From positions 36,462,591-36,526,590 of the forward strand of contig OZ024837.1 in the NCBI GenBank assembly GCA_964016985.1: 64,000 nt of DNA, read 5' to 3'. Positions 21,309-33,326 of the stretch are shown in pieces. The translations under genes were made by a program, and so were the position numbers. The notes under the pieces were generated by a model, which did not search any database, was not told where the DNA came from, and saw only the letters and a list, made by a program, of their open reading frames with translations. This DNA comes from Anodontia alba (lineage: Eukaryota; Mollusca; Bivalvia; Lucinida; Lucinidae). Each line of letters begins with the position of its first letter. The stretch's first letter is position 1.

Positions 21309-21408
21309 TTATCCAGATTTTCGACGTAAATATGACCCAGGATGCATGACACGAAAAGAATTTCATTTTTGAGGATATTGTTGATGCGTAGGCGCCGGCG
21401 AATCACTC

Positions 21409-23938
21409 GGTCGGGTATGAAACCTACAGACCGGAACCCCATGACCGAGACCCGGCACCGTGACCAAAATTTCCATCCTGGATTGCAAGGCTAATATGTT
21501 TTTAATTTTGTTCATTTTGGGTTTTTATTATGAGGTATTAAGTATACAATATCCAACAAAAAGAAAAGTTAGATTGGACCTGTAGTTATTTATTAAACTC
21601 AGATTTATCGTTGCAAGGGGTATGAAACCCACAGACCATCCATTCTCCGTTTTTCTGAAGTTTTTTTCTATAATCTTCAATAAACAATCAATTTCTTTGT
21701 TGCACAGATCTTTCAAATACAAAAATAAATTATATATGGCTAGCTGAAGCTATAACAGAAACGTTAAAGTGTTGAATTTTACGATTTTCATATATTTATT
21801 ATGTTTCTAAAAATAGAACAGGTAGAAAATTTGATAATAACCACAATGTCCCGAATCTACACAAATGTACCGAATGGTAAACACCAATACAGTCAGTGAA
21901 TACAAATACATAATAGGCTAATTGTGTTATATACAGAAATATTATGTTAGAAAATACAAACTGGGTTGAATTAAATAATAATCATAATAATAATTATTAT
22001 TATTATTATTATTATCAGCATCATCTATAATGTTACGTTTGGCAATAAATAAGAATAATGAAATAGAAAAGTCTGCGCATGTGTGGGGTTTGGCTGATAA
22101 CAAAGATTCAGATCAACATACGCATTTGCGCACTATGATATGGACCTTAGGTGTTTGCTAAAATAAACAGATTAAGCTAAGAAATAGACAATCCTGCGCA
22201 TCTGTGGAGTTTGGCTGATAATAAAGAAATGGATCAGCATGCACATTCACGCACTGTGATATGGACCTTTGTTGTTTGCTGCAGTAAATAGGTTTAGCTT
22301 AGAAATAGACAAGCCTGCGCATCTGTGGAGTTTGGCTGATAACAAAGATACGGATCAGCATGCGCATTCACGCACTGTGATATGGACCTTTGTTGTTTGC
22401 TGCAGTAAATAGGTTTAGCTTAGAAATAGACAAGCCTGCGCATCTGTGGAGTTGGGCTGATAACAAAGATACGGATCAGCATGCGCATTCACGCACTGTG
22501 ATATGGACCTTTGTTGTTTGCTGCAGTAAATAGGTTTAGACAAGCGTCTGTGAGATTGGGCTGATTACAAAGTTACAGATGAGCATGTGCATTGGCGCAC
22601 TAATGATTTATTTCTTCATTATTACTTATTATGCTTGACTTTTTCTAAGCTAATCCTATTTACTGAAGCAAATAACAAAGGTCCATATCACAATGCGCGA
22701 ATGCACATGCTGAGTCATATCTTTGTTATCAGCCCAAACCACAGATGCGCAGGATTGTCTATTTCTTAGCTTAATCTGTTTATTTTAGCAAACAACAAAG
22801 GTCCATATCATAGTGCGCAATGCGCATGTTGATCTGTGTGTCTTTGTTATCAGCGAAATCCAACACATGCGCAGGCTTTTCTATTTCATTATTCTTATTA
22901 CATGCCAAACGTAACATTATAGATGATGCTGATAATAATATTATAATAATCATTTTTATTATGATTATTATTCAATTCCACCTAGTTTGTTTTTTCTAAC
23001 ATAATATTTCTGTTTAATACTAAATTGTCTTTTTCTAAGCTAATCCTATTTACTGAAGCAAATAACAAAGGTCCATATCACAGTTCGCGGCGAATGCGCA
23101 TGCTGAGCCATACATTTGTTATCATCCCAAACCACAGATGCGCAGGATTGTCCATTTCTTAGCTTAATCTGTTTATTTTAGCAAACAACAAAGGTCTATA
23201 TCAGAGTGCGCGAATGCGCATGTTGATCCTTATCTTTGTTATCAGCCAAACCCCACACATGCGCAGGCTTTTCGATTTCATTATTCTTATTACATGCCAA
23301 ACATAACATTATAGATGATGCTGGTGATAATAATGATAATAATAATAATTATTATTATTATTATTAATTATTTAATTCAACCTAGTTCGTATTTTCTAAC
23401 ATTATATTTCTGTATATAACACAATTAGCCTATTATGCTATGTTTGCATTGACTCTATGGGTGTTTACCACTCGGAACATTTCTGTAGATTAGGGACATT
23501 GTGGTTATTATCAAATTTTCTACCTGTTCTATTTTTAGAAACATAATATATGTATGAAAATCGTAAAATTCAACACTTTAACGTTTCTGTTATAGCTTCA
23601 GCTAGCCATATATAATTTATTTTTGTATTTGAAAGACCTGTGCAACAAAGAAATTGATTGTTTATTGAAGATTATAGAAAAAACTTAAAAAAAAAAACGG
23701 AGAATGGATGGTCTGTGGGTTTCATACCCCTTGAAACGATAAATCGGAGTTTAAAAAATAACTACTGGTCCGGTCTAAATTTCCTTTTTGTTGGATATTG
23801 TATATTTAATACCTCATAATATAAACCCAAAGTGAACAAAGTTAAAAACATATTAGTCTTGCAATCCAGGATAGAAATTTTGGTCACGGTGCCGGGTCTC
23901 GGTCACGAGGTTCCGGTCTGTGGGTTTCATACCCGACC
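21409..23938. mobile_element. 2.53-kb giant foldback transposon with 9-bp target duplication
   Basis: Nearly the whole element is one inverted repeat: the left arm (21409 to about 22610) pairs with the right arm (about 22611 to 23938). Ends are GGTCGGGTATGAAAC and GTTTCATACCCGACC, with GAATCACTC directly repeated at 21400-21408 and 23939-23947. A 9-bp duplication with very long inverted repeats fits Mutator-like or related foldback elements. The terminal motif recurs internally (AGGGGTATGAAACCCACAGA at 21616, and inverted at 23713-23735). It encodes no recognisable protein. The right arm carries an extra partial duplication (22880-23060 against 23250-23410). Confidence 0.85.
22076..22560 (+). 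repeat. About 121-bp tandem repeats inside the foldback left arm
   Basis: Four units of CTGCGCATCTGTGGAGTTTG, GATACGGATCAGCATGCGCA, TTCACGCACTGTGATATGGA, TTTGCTGCAGTAAATAGG. Two are almost identical, so expansion was recent. The right arm has fewer units (22680-23270). Confidence 0.8.
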
Positions 23939-24099
23939 GAATCACTCACAAAGCAGAACGCGACTTCTGATCAGGTCTGCCACTCATCCAGCATTTAGTA
24001 GACATGTAAGGACGAAGTGAAATTGATTCGCTTAATGACGATAAATATGGCAAGGAGATAATGTGGCTTAATATTTACGATAATGTTTTCGGTATTATA

Positions 24100-25218
24100 T
24101 TGTTTACGATAATCACGGATATTTACGTATATTTACGAATATTTACGAATGGTTACGGTTTTTACGAATGTTTATGGTTTTTACGAAAATTTACGAAATT
24201 TTACGCATAATCATGGCTATCTACAGTATTTTGTAAATGCTGTTCATACCTGTGCCGACATGGAATCTTGCATATTTAAATATATCCACGAATATTTACG
24301 GTATTTTCAAATATTTACGAATGTTTATGGCATTTGCGAATATTTACGAATGTTTATGGTACGACTTTTTACGGTACTTTGTAAATGCTGTTCATACCGC
24401 TGCCGACGTGGAATGTTGCATATTTACATATATTCACGAATATTTACGGTATTTACGAATATTTACGAATGTTTATGGAATTTTCGAATATTTACGACTT
24501 TTTACGAATATTTACGATATTTTGTAAATGCTGTTCATACCTGGGCCGACGTGCAATCTTGCATATTTACATACATTCACGAACATTTACGGTATTTACG
24601 ATCGTTTATAGTATTTGCGAATATTTGCAAATGTTTATGGTATTTACGATTTTTTACGAATAATCACGACTATTTACGGTATTTTGTAAATGCTGTTCAT
24701 ACCTGTACCGACGTGGAATCTTGCATATTTACATATATTCACGAATATATACGGTATTTACGAATATTTACGAATGTTTAAGGTATTTATGACTTTTAAC
24801 GAATGTTTGTGGTATTTACGAATATTTATGATATTTTACGAATATTTTGGGTATTTAGTAAATGCTGTTCATACCGGTGCCGACGTGGAATCTTGCATAT
24901 TTACATATATTCACGAATATTTACGGTATTTATGAATATTTACGAATGTTTATATTATTTGCGAAAATTTACGCATGTTTATGATATTTACGAACATTTA
25001 CGAATTTTTACGAATATTCACGACTATTTACGGTATTTTGTAAATGCTCTTCATACCTGTGCCGACGTGGAATCTTGCATATTTACATACATTCACGAAC
25101 ATTTACGGTATATATGAATATTTACAAATGTTTATGGTTTTTACGAATTTTATGGTATTTACGAATATTTACGATGCTTTTACGAATATTTACGGTATTT
25201 AGTAAATGCTGTTCATAC
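24100..25218 (-). repeat. Minisatellite built from an exon end and 5' splice site
   Basis: Six full units of 143-182 bp made of ATTTACGAATATTTACGGTA-type filler plus a conserved block reading on the minus strand CAAGATTCCACGTCGGCACA, then GGTATGAACAGCATTTAC. The block copies the last 20-odd coding bases and splice donor of the exon at 25219-25338. Donor positions on the plus strand are near 24248, 24396, 24539, 24701, 24873, 25055 and the original 25217; the GT is kept in all. The open frames on the plus strand across the array (up to 210 codons) reflect the repeat and are not genes. Confidence 0.7.
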
Positions 25219-25338
25219 CTGTGCCAACGTGGAATCTTGCATCAGTTCCTGCACCACTTGCCACTCTGTCAGCCTGCAGAATACGGTCGTGATCACGTGG
25301 ACGACGATGACCAAAACCTATCTCCTCTTGTGCTGATA
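25219..25338 (-). CDS. Probable 120-bp exon of the repeat protein
   Basis: Minus-strand exon between TTATGTCTTTTTAG and CAG-GTATGA, open in one frame: SAQEEIGFGHRRPRDHDRIL then QADRVASGAGTDARFHVGT. Entry and exit are both phase 1, so it joins in frame to the 1413-bp exon 4.9 kb downstream. The peptide RILQADRVASGAG resembles that exon's repeats and its closing RTADRVNSG. Arginine/histidine-rich, no known domain. Its 3' end has been copied into the adjacent minisatellite. The exon call rests on splice motifs and phase only. Confidence 0.5.
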
Positions 25339-25405
25339 CTAAAAAGACATAAGTGAGTAAATATGGGACTAATCTCCAGTCGAATAATTTTGGAATGGCA
25401 TTTTC

Positions 25406-25633
25406 TTAACGTTAGCACCCTTGGTAGGATTGTCAGCAGATGACATTTTGAAACATTTTCCTTATTTATTTATCATTATTAATTTTTCTTCTTATTATTA
25501 TTTTTTTTTATTTTTCAGAAAACAGGATTTGACATTTCATGCAAGTTGTCTCCAAATTTCAAATTCCATTTTCTGGGAAAAGTAAGTAAGACGTCACCAA
25601 TTTGTTGTCTGCTGACTTTGCCATGATAATTAA
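25406..25633. mobile_element. TTAA-flanked element (GCAGAYGAC family)
   Basis: TTAA at 25406-25409 and 25630-25633; inverted sub-terminal GTCAGCAGATGACATTTTG and TTGTTGTCTGCTGAC. The interior CAGAAAACAGGATTTGACAT hairpin is only half kept. Confidence 0.65.
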
Positions 25634-25663
25634 GATATTTCTCTGTTTCTGCATTTATCATTG

Positions 25664-25850
<187 letters not shown>

Positions 25851-25857
<7 letters not shown>

Positions 25858-25965
25858 AGAGTTAATCATTAAGAGTGCAAATAACTTGTTTACCTGAGGC
25901 CTTTCGGCCGAAAGGCCTCAGGTAAACAAGTTATTTGCACTGTTAATGATTAACTCTCAACATAT
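25851..25965. mobile_element. 115-bp palindromic foldback in a TA tract
   Basis: Contains a perfect 66-bp palindrome (25875-25940, centre CGGCCG, arm GTGCAAATAACTTGTTTACC). Outer arms ATGTTGAGAGTTAATCATTA and TAATGATTAACTCTCAACAT extend it. Looks like a foldback element inserted into TA-rich sequence; a second end copy is at 25768-25787. Confidence 0.75.
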
Positions 25966-26051
25966 AGTTTAACGCCTATCATTTCAGCATCCTTTCTGGA
26001 TCCAGTGCTACCAAAAAGATTTTTTGTTAGATGTTATGCTCCTTTTCCCAA

Positions 26052-26052
<1 letters not shown>

Positions 26053-26142
<90 letters not shown>
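26053..26142. repeat. (TA)n microsatellite
   Basis: About 44 TA units followed by TTGCAG. The ORFs of alternating Ile-Tyr are artefacts. Confidence 0.95.
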
Positions 26143-26144
<2 letters not shown>

Positions 26145-26864
26145 CAGAACAGGAGAAACTAAAATTGCACGAAAAATGTTTTTGATAAAGCAAAAACAAC
26201 AAAAAGAAAAACTTTCCTTTCCCTTATTAATCCATTTACGACGACTGGACTCTTTGGACGGATTCCTTTCCAAATGAAGGGATGTGTGGTAAGTTTTATC
26301 ATATGCCCGTCGAAAGACAGGTCGTATTATGTCGTCACATTGTCCGTTACTTTTACGTGTACGTTCCAAATCATATCTCTTTCATCGATTAAGGGATTAT
26401 TTTTTAAACTTTACTGAAATGTTCCCATACCAAGACGATGTGCTGATCTCATAAATCAATCCTGTCTAATGACGGTCAAAGTTCAAATGGCAAGATTTCG
26501 TGTCAACTCTATAGCTATAAAATCATTCAAAATTTCTTCATAAATCTTCGGAAAATATAAGGTGATGCATATAGAGAGAGAGAAAAAAAAGAAATGTAAC
26601 CCTTACTTTCAATGATGACAATAATAACCCTTTGTTAATTTCAAATAGTGAGTTTGGATCCGGTCTATAATTTTAAATAAGTTTAAGAATTTTGTTCAAA
26701 TACCAAGCATGATCAGACGATGTGCAGATAAGAAGGAGTTTTTTTTTTCAGGTTTTCTGGGCTAGATTAGTTAGTTTCGGTCGATTAGGCCTCATCAGTA
26801 ACCCTTATATAAGTTTTCAAAGAGCTTATTGATAACAAAGGACAGAAAATAAACTACACTACAA

Positions 26865-28350
26865 GAGAAGTACGTGGACCATCTGAAATTGCCAGAAAAT
26901 GTAAACTACACTGTATGAAAAGTATGTGGGCCAACTGAAATTGCCAGAAAATATAAACTTCACTATAGGAGTACCTGGACCAAATGAAGTAACGTATCAG
27001 AAAATAAAAACTACATTACAGGAGAAGTGCATGGACCAACTAAAATTGCCAGAAAATATAAAATACACTACAGAAGAAGTACATGGACCAACTGAAATTG
27101 CCAGAAAATATAAACTACACTATAGGAGATGTACGTGGACCAACTGAAATTGCCAGAAAATATAAACTACGTGAAGAAGTACGTGGACCAACTGAAATTG
27201 CCAGAAAAGTACGTGGGACAAATGAAATTGCCAGAAAATATAAACTCACCATAGAAGGAGTACGTGGACCAACTGAAATTGCCAGAAAATATAAAATACA
27301 CTACAGAAGAAGTACATGGACCAACTGAAATTGCCAGAAAATATAAACTACACTGTAGGAGAAGTACGTGGACCAACTGAAATTGCCAGAAAATATAAAC
27401 TACACTGTAGGAGAAGTACGTGGACCAACTGAAATTGCCAGAAAATATAAACTACACTGTAGGAGAAGTACGTGGACCAACTGAAATTGCCAGAAAATAT
27501 AAACTACACTGTAGAAGAAGTACGTGGACCAACTGAAATTGCCAGAAAATATAAACTACACTATAGGAGAAGTACGTTGACCAACTGAAATTGCCAGAAA
27601 ATATAAACTACACTGTAGGAGAAGTACGTGGACCAACTGAAATTGCCAGAAAATATAAACTACACTATAGGAGAAGTACGTGGACCATCTGAAATTGCCA
27701 GAAAATATAAACTACATTATAGGAGAAGTACGTGGACCAACTGAAATTGCCAGAAAATATAAACTACACTATAGGAGAAGTACGCGGACCATCTGAAATT
27801 GCCAGAAAATATAAACTACACTATAGGAGAAGTACGCGGACCATCTGAAATTGCCAGAAAATATAAACTTCACTGTGGGAGAAAATTACATGGACCAACT
27901 AAAATTGCCAGACAATTTAAGCTACACTAAAGGAGAAGTACGTGGACCAACTGAAATTGCCAGAAAATATAAACTACATAATAGAAGTACGTGGGACAAA
28001 TGAAATTGCCAGAAAATATAAACTACATGAATAAGTACGTGGACCAACTGAAATTGCCAGAAAACATAAACCACACTTTAGAAGAAGAACGTGGACCAAC
28101 TGAAATTGCCCCCAAAAAAGTATAAACTACACTATAGGAGAAGTACGTGGACTAACTAAAATTGCCAGAAAAGTACGTGGGACAAATGAATTTGCAAGAA
28201 AATATAAACTCACCATAGAAGGAGTACGTGGACCAACTGAAATTGCCAGAAAATATAAACTACACTACAGGAGAAGTACGTTGACCAACTGAAATTGCCA
28301 AAAAAATAAACTACACTATAGGAGAAGTACGTGGACCAACTGAAATTGAA
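26865..28350 (+). repeat. About 52-bp satellite-like array, near 28 copies
   Basis: Unit GTACGTGGACCAACTGAAAT, TGCCAGAAAATATAAACTAC, ACTATAGGAGAA. Central units (27310-27880) are nearly identical; edges are diverged and contain truncated units. The length is not a multiple of three, so it is not a coding repeat. Confidence 0.9.
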
Positions 28351-28533
28351 CACTAAAGTGATTCATTTTTTTATTCCAATACAGAACTGGTCAGTGAGGA
28401 CACAGTACAGGATTAAAATGAAAATAAAATTGATTAAATACGGTAAATGTCCTTAAAATTCGAACCCTTTATATTCATTTTGGGCCTAAATTTTGCTTTT
28501 TATGCAGTCGTTTCTTAAAATAATTAGTGGAAT

Positions 28534-28606
28534 GGTAAACAGTATAGACCCAGATCAGACTGCTCATTCAGGAGCAGTCTGATCAGGGTCTGCACTGTAT
28601 GCATAT
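28534..28606. mobile_element. Short hairpin MITE (AACAGTG-type)
   Basis: GGTAAACAGTATAGACCCAG and GGGTCTGCACTGTATGC arms around GATCAGACTGCTCATTCAGG. Confidence 0.7.
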
Positions 28607-28699
28607 GCCAATTTGCACTGTGTGCAAATGCCAATTTGTCAGACAATTTGGTGTACGAAATTTTAGGACATTTACCGTAAAGACTAATTATAAGTGCAT

Positions 28700-28931
28700 A
28701 TTTCATTCCTAACTTAGCCTCAGTTACCTCTTGATCTTGAGCTATGATAAGCCCTCATGCACTTATTTCTGGAACAAATTTACATGGTCCCATATTGTTC
28801 GAGTCATTGTCATGTTTGTGCATTTCAGAGTCATCGGATATTTCGATACTTTTTTTCGGGATTATCTGATTTCACTATATGTTATGGGGGAACATGGGTG
28901 TACGTGATGAACTAGACCGAAAAGATATTGT

Positions 28932-28981
<50 letters not shown>

Positions 28982-29255
28982 TTTTTTCCATCTCTTACGT
29001 CCTTTTGACATAATGGTGAGGCAAACATATTCTGTGTGATGTTTGTGTGTGTGTGTAGGGGATGGGGGGTGGGGGGTGGGGGGTGGGGGGTGCGGGGGGG
29101 GGACCTAAAAGCTTAAGAGGAGAGGGCTGTATACACTTGGTAGATTTTTTGCCATTTTATACACGAGAGACAACTTTTGTGCCTTCCTGTTTGCTTTCCC
29201 GCACATTAAAGGCCTTTGAAAGGAGGTCTACTCTAAACTTATAGAAGGAGAGCAT
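28700..29255. other. Intergenic; GT microsatellite and G-rich tract
   Basis: (GT)n at 28935-28980 and GGGGGGTGGG tracts at 29058-29102. No gene seen. Confidence 0.7.
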
Positions 29256-29258
29256 ATT

Positions 29259-29365
29259 CCCAGCTAGCATTCTACGTAAATCTACATCGGGCCGTCATCG
29301 GCCCGTCAGCTACCCTGACGGGCCGATGACGGCCCGATATAGATTTACGTAGAATGCTGACTGGG
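29259..29365 (+). mobile_element. 107-bp foldback element, copy 3
   Basis: Identical in layout to the copies at 9290 and 31024, with only a few base differences, pointing to recent activity. Confidence 0.9.
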
Positions 29366-29769
29366 ATTCTTTCATTTTTAAAGAGACCTTTTTCCAAAAG
29401 GGAGACAAAAAGTTAACAGATTTGTCTCACTTGAAGGTGAATCCGTTCCCCTTTAGCATTTTTAATGTCAGAACTAAGCATGAGCAACCCTGTTTGACTA
29501 ATCCACTTTATCAGCACGTACAATCCAGGTCTTACCTTATCTTTGATTCCCAGTACTTTCAAGCCCCCTACCCCACTCCCTGCAAGTAAGACGATTCAAG
29601 GTCCGCTCTCTAATAGTCAAACTATTTCAAGGCCCCCCACTTTCATTCTACTGCTACTCCCACACCCCTTCTCATCACTGAGCACCTGTCGCAATAAAAG
29701 ATCAGTTTCTTACGTACGTGTTAAACAAATTAATCGCTTGTCACAATAAAAAGATCATTCCCTTATTTA

Positions 29770-30001
29770 CCTGGGTCCAGTTGTCAAAAATTTAATTAAG
29801 TTGTTAGGTAACATGACGTCAAAATTTCCCTCTTAAAATTGGCAAACACATTGATATTTTTGCTGAAAAAATATGGGTAGCTTTAGCATCCCAAAAAAAT
29901 ACAGTAATAATATCAATAAATTTGAAAATACTTTAGCTACAACAGTCAACGAGCATGTCCGAGCTCGTTAAGTTAATGATGCTTTGAATATTTGGGTTCT
30001 G
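29770..30001. mobile_element. MITE with CCAGTTGT ends
   Basis: Ends GGGTCCAGTTGTCAAAA and GATGCTTTGAATATTTGGGT are imperfect inverted repeats; includes GAGCTCGTTAAGTTAA. Second copy at 43376-43570. Confidence 0.6.
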
Positions 30002-30569
30002 TAACAACGAGGTCTTGTTGTTTCAAATTGGTGCACACAAATATCTTATTATCATATAATTTTCATATCATTTTGAACTATGAAAATTCATCACATTTAA
30101 ATTTAACATGTCATTTATAATTTGATTAATATTCGCATATTATTATCACATTTCTGAATGACATTATTATCATTTTATTATTATACTTTTAAAATGTTAA
30201 CGCTTCAAGCACTAATGACAACGGCAAGAGACAGTATTTTGATTTAAGGATGGTGTATTTTTCAGAGAAAATAATACTTGATATTTCATCTAAATCGGTA
30301 AAGAGAAGATTCACCAGAAATGCCAAGTCTTTTTTTTTCTCTCAATAATAATAATGATAATAATAATGATAATAATTCCTGTAATGGCAATAATAGCAAT
30401 GACACTAGAAAGTCGTGTATTACAATGAAAGCAGACGATAATTGTCCTATATTAGGGCGATGTGACACTTTCCAAATTTAACATAAATATTGAGAAAAAA
30501 AATGCCCATTAATATTTCGCAGATTAATATTTATATATTTTAATTCCATACATAGACATTATGGACCCT

Positions 30570-30777
30570 TAAAGCGCCAAGCAAAATTTGCAGCAGACTG
30601 CATTCTATACTCTTTTCATTTATCAGAGAAAATAAGTTTTGATATTTAATGTGAATCGTCTGCTTGACAAATGGTTTACATGAAATGCCAAAACTTGTTT
30701 GCTCTGAAAAAATGAAAAATAAAAACGTAAAACGTCAAAGTTGTCGTCTGCGCAGCAGTTGTGATTGGAGGGTTAAA
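30570..30777. mobile_element. TTAA-type element, diverged
   Basis: Starts CCCTTAAAGCGCCAAGC, ends GATTGGAGGGTTAAAAG. Internal TATCAGAGAAAATAAG and GTTGTCGTCTGC motifs link it to 1676-1856. A related but more decayed stretch precedes it at 30190-30470. Confidence 0.5.
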
Positions 30778-31023
30778 AGACGCCATATTAAATGGTTACA
30801 ATACTTAATACCTCATTAACTATAAAAAAAATCTCTAAAACCACATATTGCTTCCGGGGTTCTGACAATTATTGAGAGAAAGAGAGTCGATGCTATACAA
30901 AAATAAATTTCTGATGTTGTGAACAAGATAGTAATCGTCATGCCGAATTTGCGTTGCATGTTTCCATTTTCAGTTACATGTACGTTACACTTAGTCATCT
31001 TCCTAGGTTTGTATTTACACTCC

Positions 31024-31130
31024 CCCAGCTAGCATTCTACTTAAATCTACATCGGGCCGTCATCGGCCCGTCAGCTACCCTGACGGGCCGATGACGGCCC
31101 GATATAGATTTACGTAGAATGCTGACTGGG
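31024..31130 (+). mobile_element. 107-bp foldback element, copy 4
   Basis: Ends CCCAGCTAGCATTCTAC and GTAGAATGCTGACTGGG; one arm has TTAAATCTA where the other copies have GTAAATCTA. Confidence 0.9.
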
Positions 31131-31158
31131 CCTATGCTTCGTATTCCCTTCTACTGTC

Positions 31159-33174
31159 TGTGAGTGCGCATATGTCACACAAATGAATACGTAACAAATG
31201 TGTTACATATGCGTACAGTTGTACGCATACGTAACAAATTGTTACGTATGCGTTCAACTGTACGCATATGTAACGCATCACAATGTTAATGTGTTACGTT
31301 TGCGTACATCTGTATGCATATGTAACATGGGGACAAGTTAGTGTGAGGTTTTCGTATGATATGTACGAATCATACATGTATGTAACATCTGTTCATTCCT
31401 TGAAGTAGCGATCATTATAATATCGGAAACGTTTACTGTGACCGATTTGTTTCTTACTATACACTTTTGTTTGACCCTCTTTACAAAAACAACGCTTTGA
31501 CATGTTGCCCAAACTTTCATGTTTAATGTAATATATTACGTATATTACATGTATAAGCTCACCTGGTGTTTTGCTCCAGGTCAGCTTATACCGTCGCCTG
31601 TTGTCCGTCGTCCATCCGTCCGTTAGCTTTTCACATTTTCAACAACTCCTCCCAACCTGTTGAATAGATTGACTTGAAACTTAGTTTTGGCATTGGAACA
31701 ATTAGTAGATTAAAAATAGCTAAAATCGTTCCGATCGGAAATCCAAGATGGTCACCATGGCCGCCATCTTGAAAATCTATTTTGAATTCCTTCTCCTGAA
31801 CTAAAAATCCAACTGACTCGAAACTTGGTATGAAGTATCGGGGCGACTTGCAGATAAAAATAAATAGTTAAAACCATTTCGACTGGAAATTCAATATGGC
31901 CGTCATGACCACCATCTTGAAATAAATGTTAAACTTCTTCTCAGGAACAATTAACTCGAAAATTAGTGGGAAACATCAGAGTGACTTGTAGAACAAAACA
32001 GCTAAACTCGTTCTCACTGAAAATCCAAAATTGACGCCATGGTCGAAAGGTAAATTGACTCAAAACTTGGTAGGAAGTATTAGGGTGTCTTTTAAATAAA
32101 AATATGAACCATCGTTCCGACCAAAGTGGCTGCCACGGCTGCCATTTTTAAAATCGTTTTTAAACTTCTCCTGAGTCGAAATGCCAACTGACTAGAAACT
32201 TGATAGAAAGTATCGGGGTAACATTTACATAAAAAGCGTTTCAAATCGTTCCAACTGGAAATCCAAGATTGAAACTCTATTGCATTTTGTACTCCTTCAT
32301 CGAACGACCAATTTGGTCACCATCTTGAAAATGAATGCTGAATTTCTTCTCCTGAACGGAAAGACGAATTGACTCGAAACTTAGTAGGAAGTATCAGAGT
32401 GACTTGTAAATAAACAATAGCTGAAATAGTTCAGATCGGATATCTAAGATGGCCGCCAGCTTGTAAATCTACTTTGAATTTCTTCTCCTGAGACGAAAAG
32501 GCAAACTGTCTCGAAACTTGGTATAAAATATCTAGACAACCTGTAGATAAAAATAAATAAATAAATAAATAAAAATAACTAAAAGCGTTTCGATTGGAAA
32601 TCCAAGATGACCGCCATGGCCGCTATCTTAAAAATCTCTTTGAAGTTCTCCTTTTAAACCGAAAGGTCATTTGACTCGAAACTTTGTAGGAATTATAACA
32701 GTGACTTGTAGATTAAAAAAAGCTAAAATCGTTTCAATCAGTTATCCAAGATGGCCACCATGGCCGCCATCTGGAAAATGTATTTTGAAGTAATTCTCCT
32801 AAACCGAAAGACCAACTGACTCGAAACTTAGTAGTAAGTATAGGGATGACTTGTAGATCAAAAAGCGGTCGGTAAGCCATCTTGTAAATGTTTTTTTTTT
32901 TTTTTTGAAATTGTTCTCCTGAACCGAAAAACCAATTGACTCGAAACTTAGAAGTAAGTATAGACAATTTCTATTTTGTATCAAAGACACAATCCAACAG
33001 TATCGATCTTCCTTAGCAATTTTATAAGATGTAAAGATTTCGTATTGGTTGCACATGTGTAAATTTCGACATGTGGCATTCATACGCATATGTAACCGTT
33101 ACATATGCGTACAATTGTACGCATATGTAACACATTTGTTACGTCTTCGTTTTTGTGACATATGCCCACTCACA
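31159..33174. mobile_element. 2.02-kb TIR element with 6-bp target duplication
   Basis: Terminal inverted repeats of about 77 bp start TGTGAGTGCGCATATGTCAC at the left; the right end read inverted is TGTGAGTGGGCATATGTCAC. The direct repeat ACTGTC lies at 31153-31158 and 33175-33180. The TIRs themselves contain GTACAGTTGTAC-type short palindromes flanked by GCATATGTAAC. No transposase; the interior is a tandem array (31600-32970). Family not recognised. Confidence 0.75.
31560..32970 (+). repeat. Tandem array inside the TIR element, about 160-bp unit, near 8 copies
   Basis: Begins AGCTCACCTGGTGTTTTGCT and CCGTCGTCCATCCGTCCG. Units contain TCCAAGATGGCCGCCATGG, CTTCTCCTGAACCGAAAG, TGACTCGAAACTTGGTAGGA and GTGACTTGTAGATAAAAA. 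A repeat of this kind appears widespread in molluscan genomes (recollection, not checked). Confidence 0.75.
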
Positions 33175-33326
33175 ACTGTCGTTTAAATTTACAAGGCTAC
33201 CTTCCATAGCCTTGGTCAAACTGGTAGGCCTGGAAAACATTATCCAGGAAATGTCGCGTTTACCACGAATCTTATGGCTTTTTCCTACGAATCTTATAGC
33301 TTGCTTCTCTGTGACTGTAATCATTA

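Noticed and set aside
22076..23270. CRISPR-like array (regular 121-bp repeats)
   Set aside because: Units are contiguous without spacers, occur inverted in the other arm of a foldback element, and the DNA is eukaryotic.
24149..24781. 210-codon plus-strand open frame rich in YLRYF motifs
   Set aside because: It lies entirely in the 143-182-bp minisatellite; the frame comes from the repeat and shifts between units. The minus-strand exon copies explain the conserved block better.
24100..25218. Centromeric or telomeric satellite
   Set aside because: Only six or seven units, with the exon-derived block, and no telomere-type motif.
26148..26289. Plus-strand exon between TTGCAG and GTAAGT
   Set aside because: All three frames contain stops before the donor.
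26926..27328. Frames with repeated LPENI or EIARKYK
   Set aside because: The 52-bp satellite unit is not a multiple of three and the frames end within a few units.
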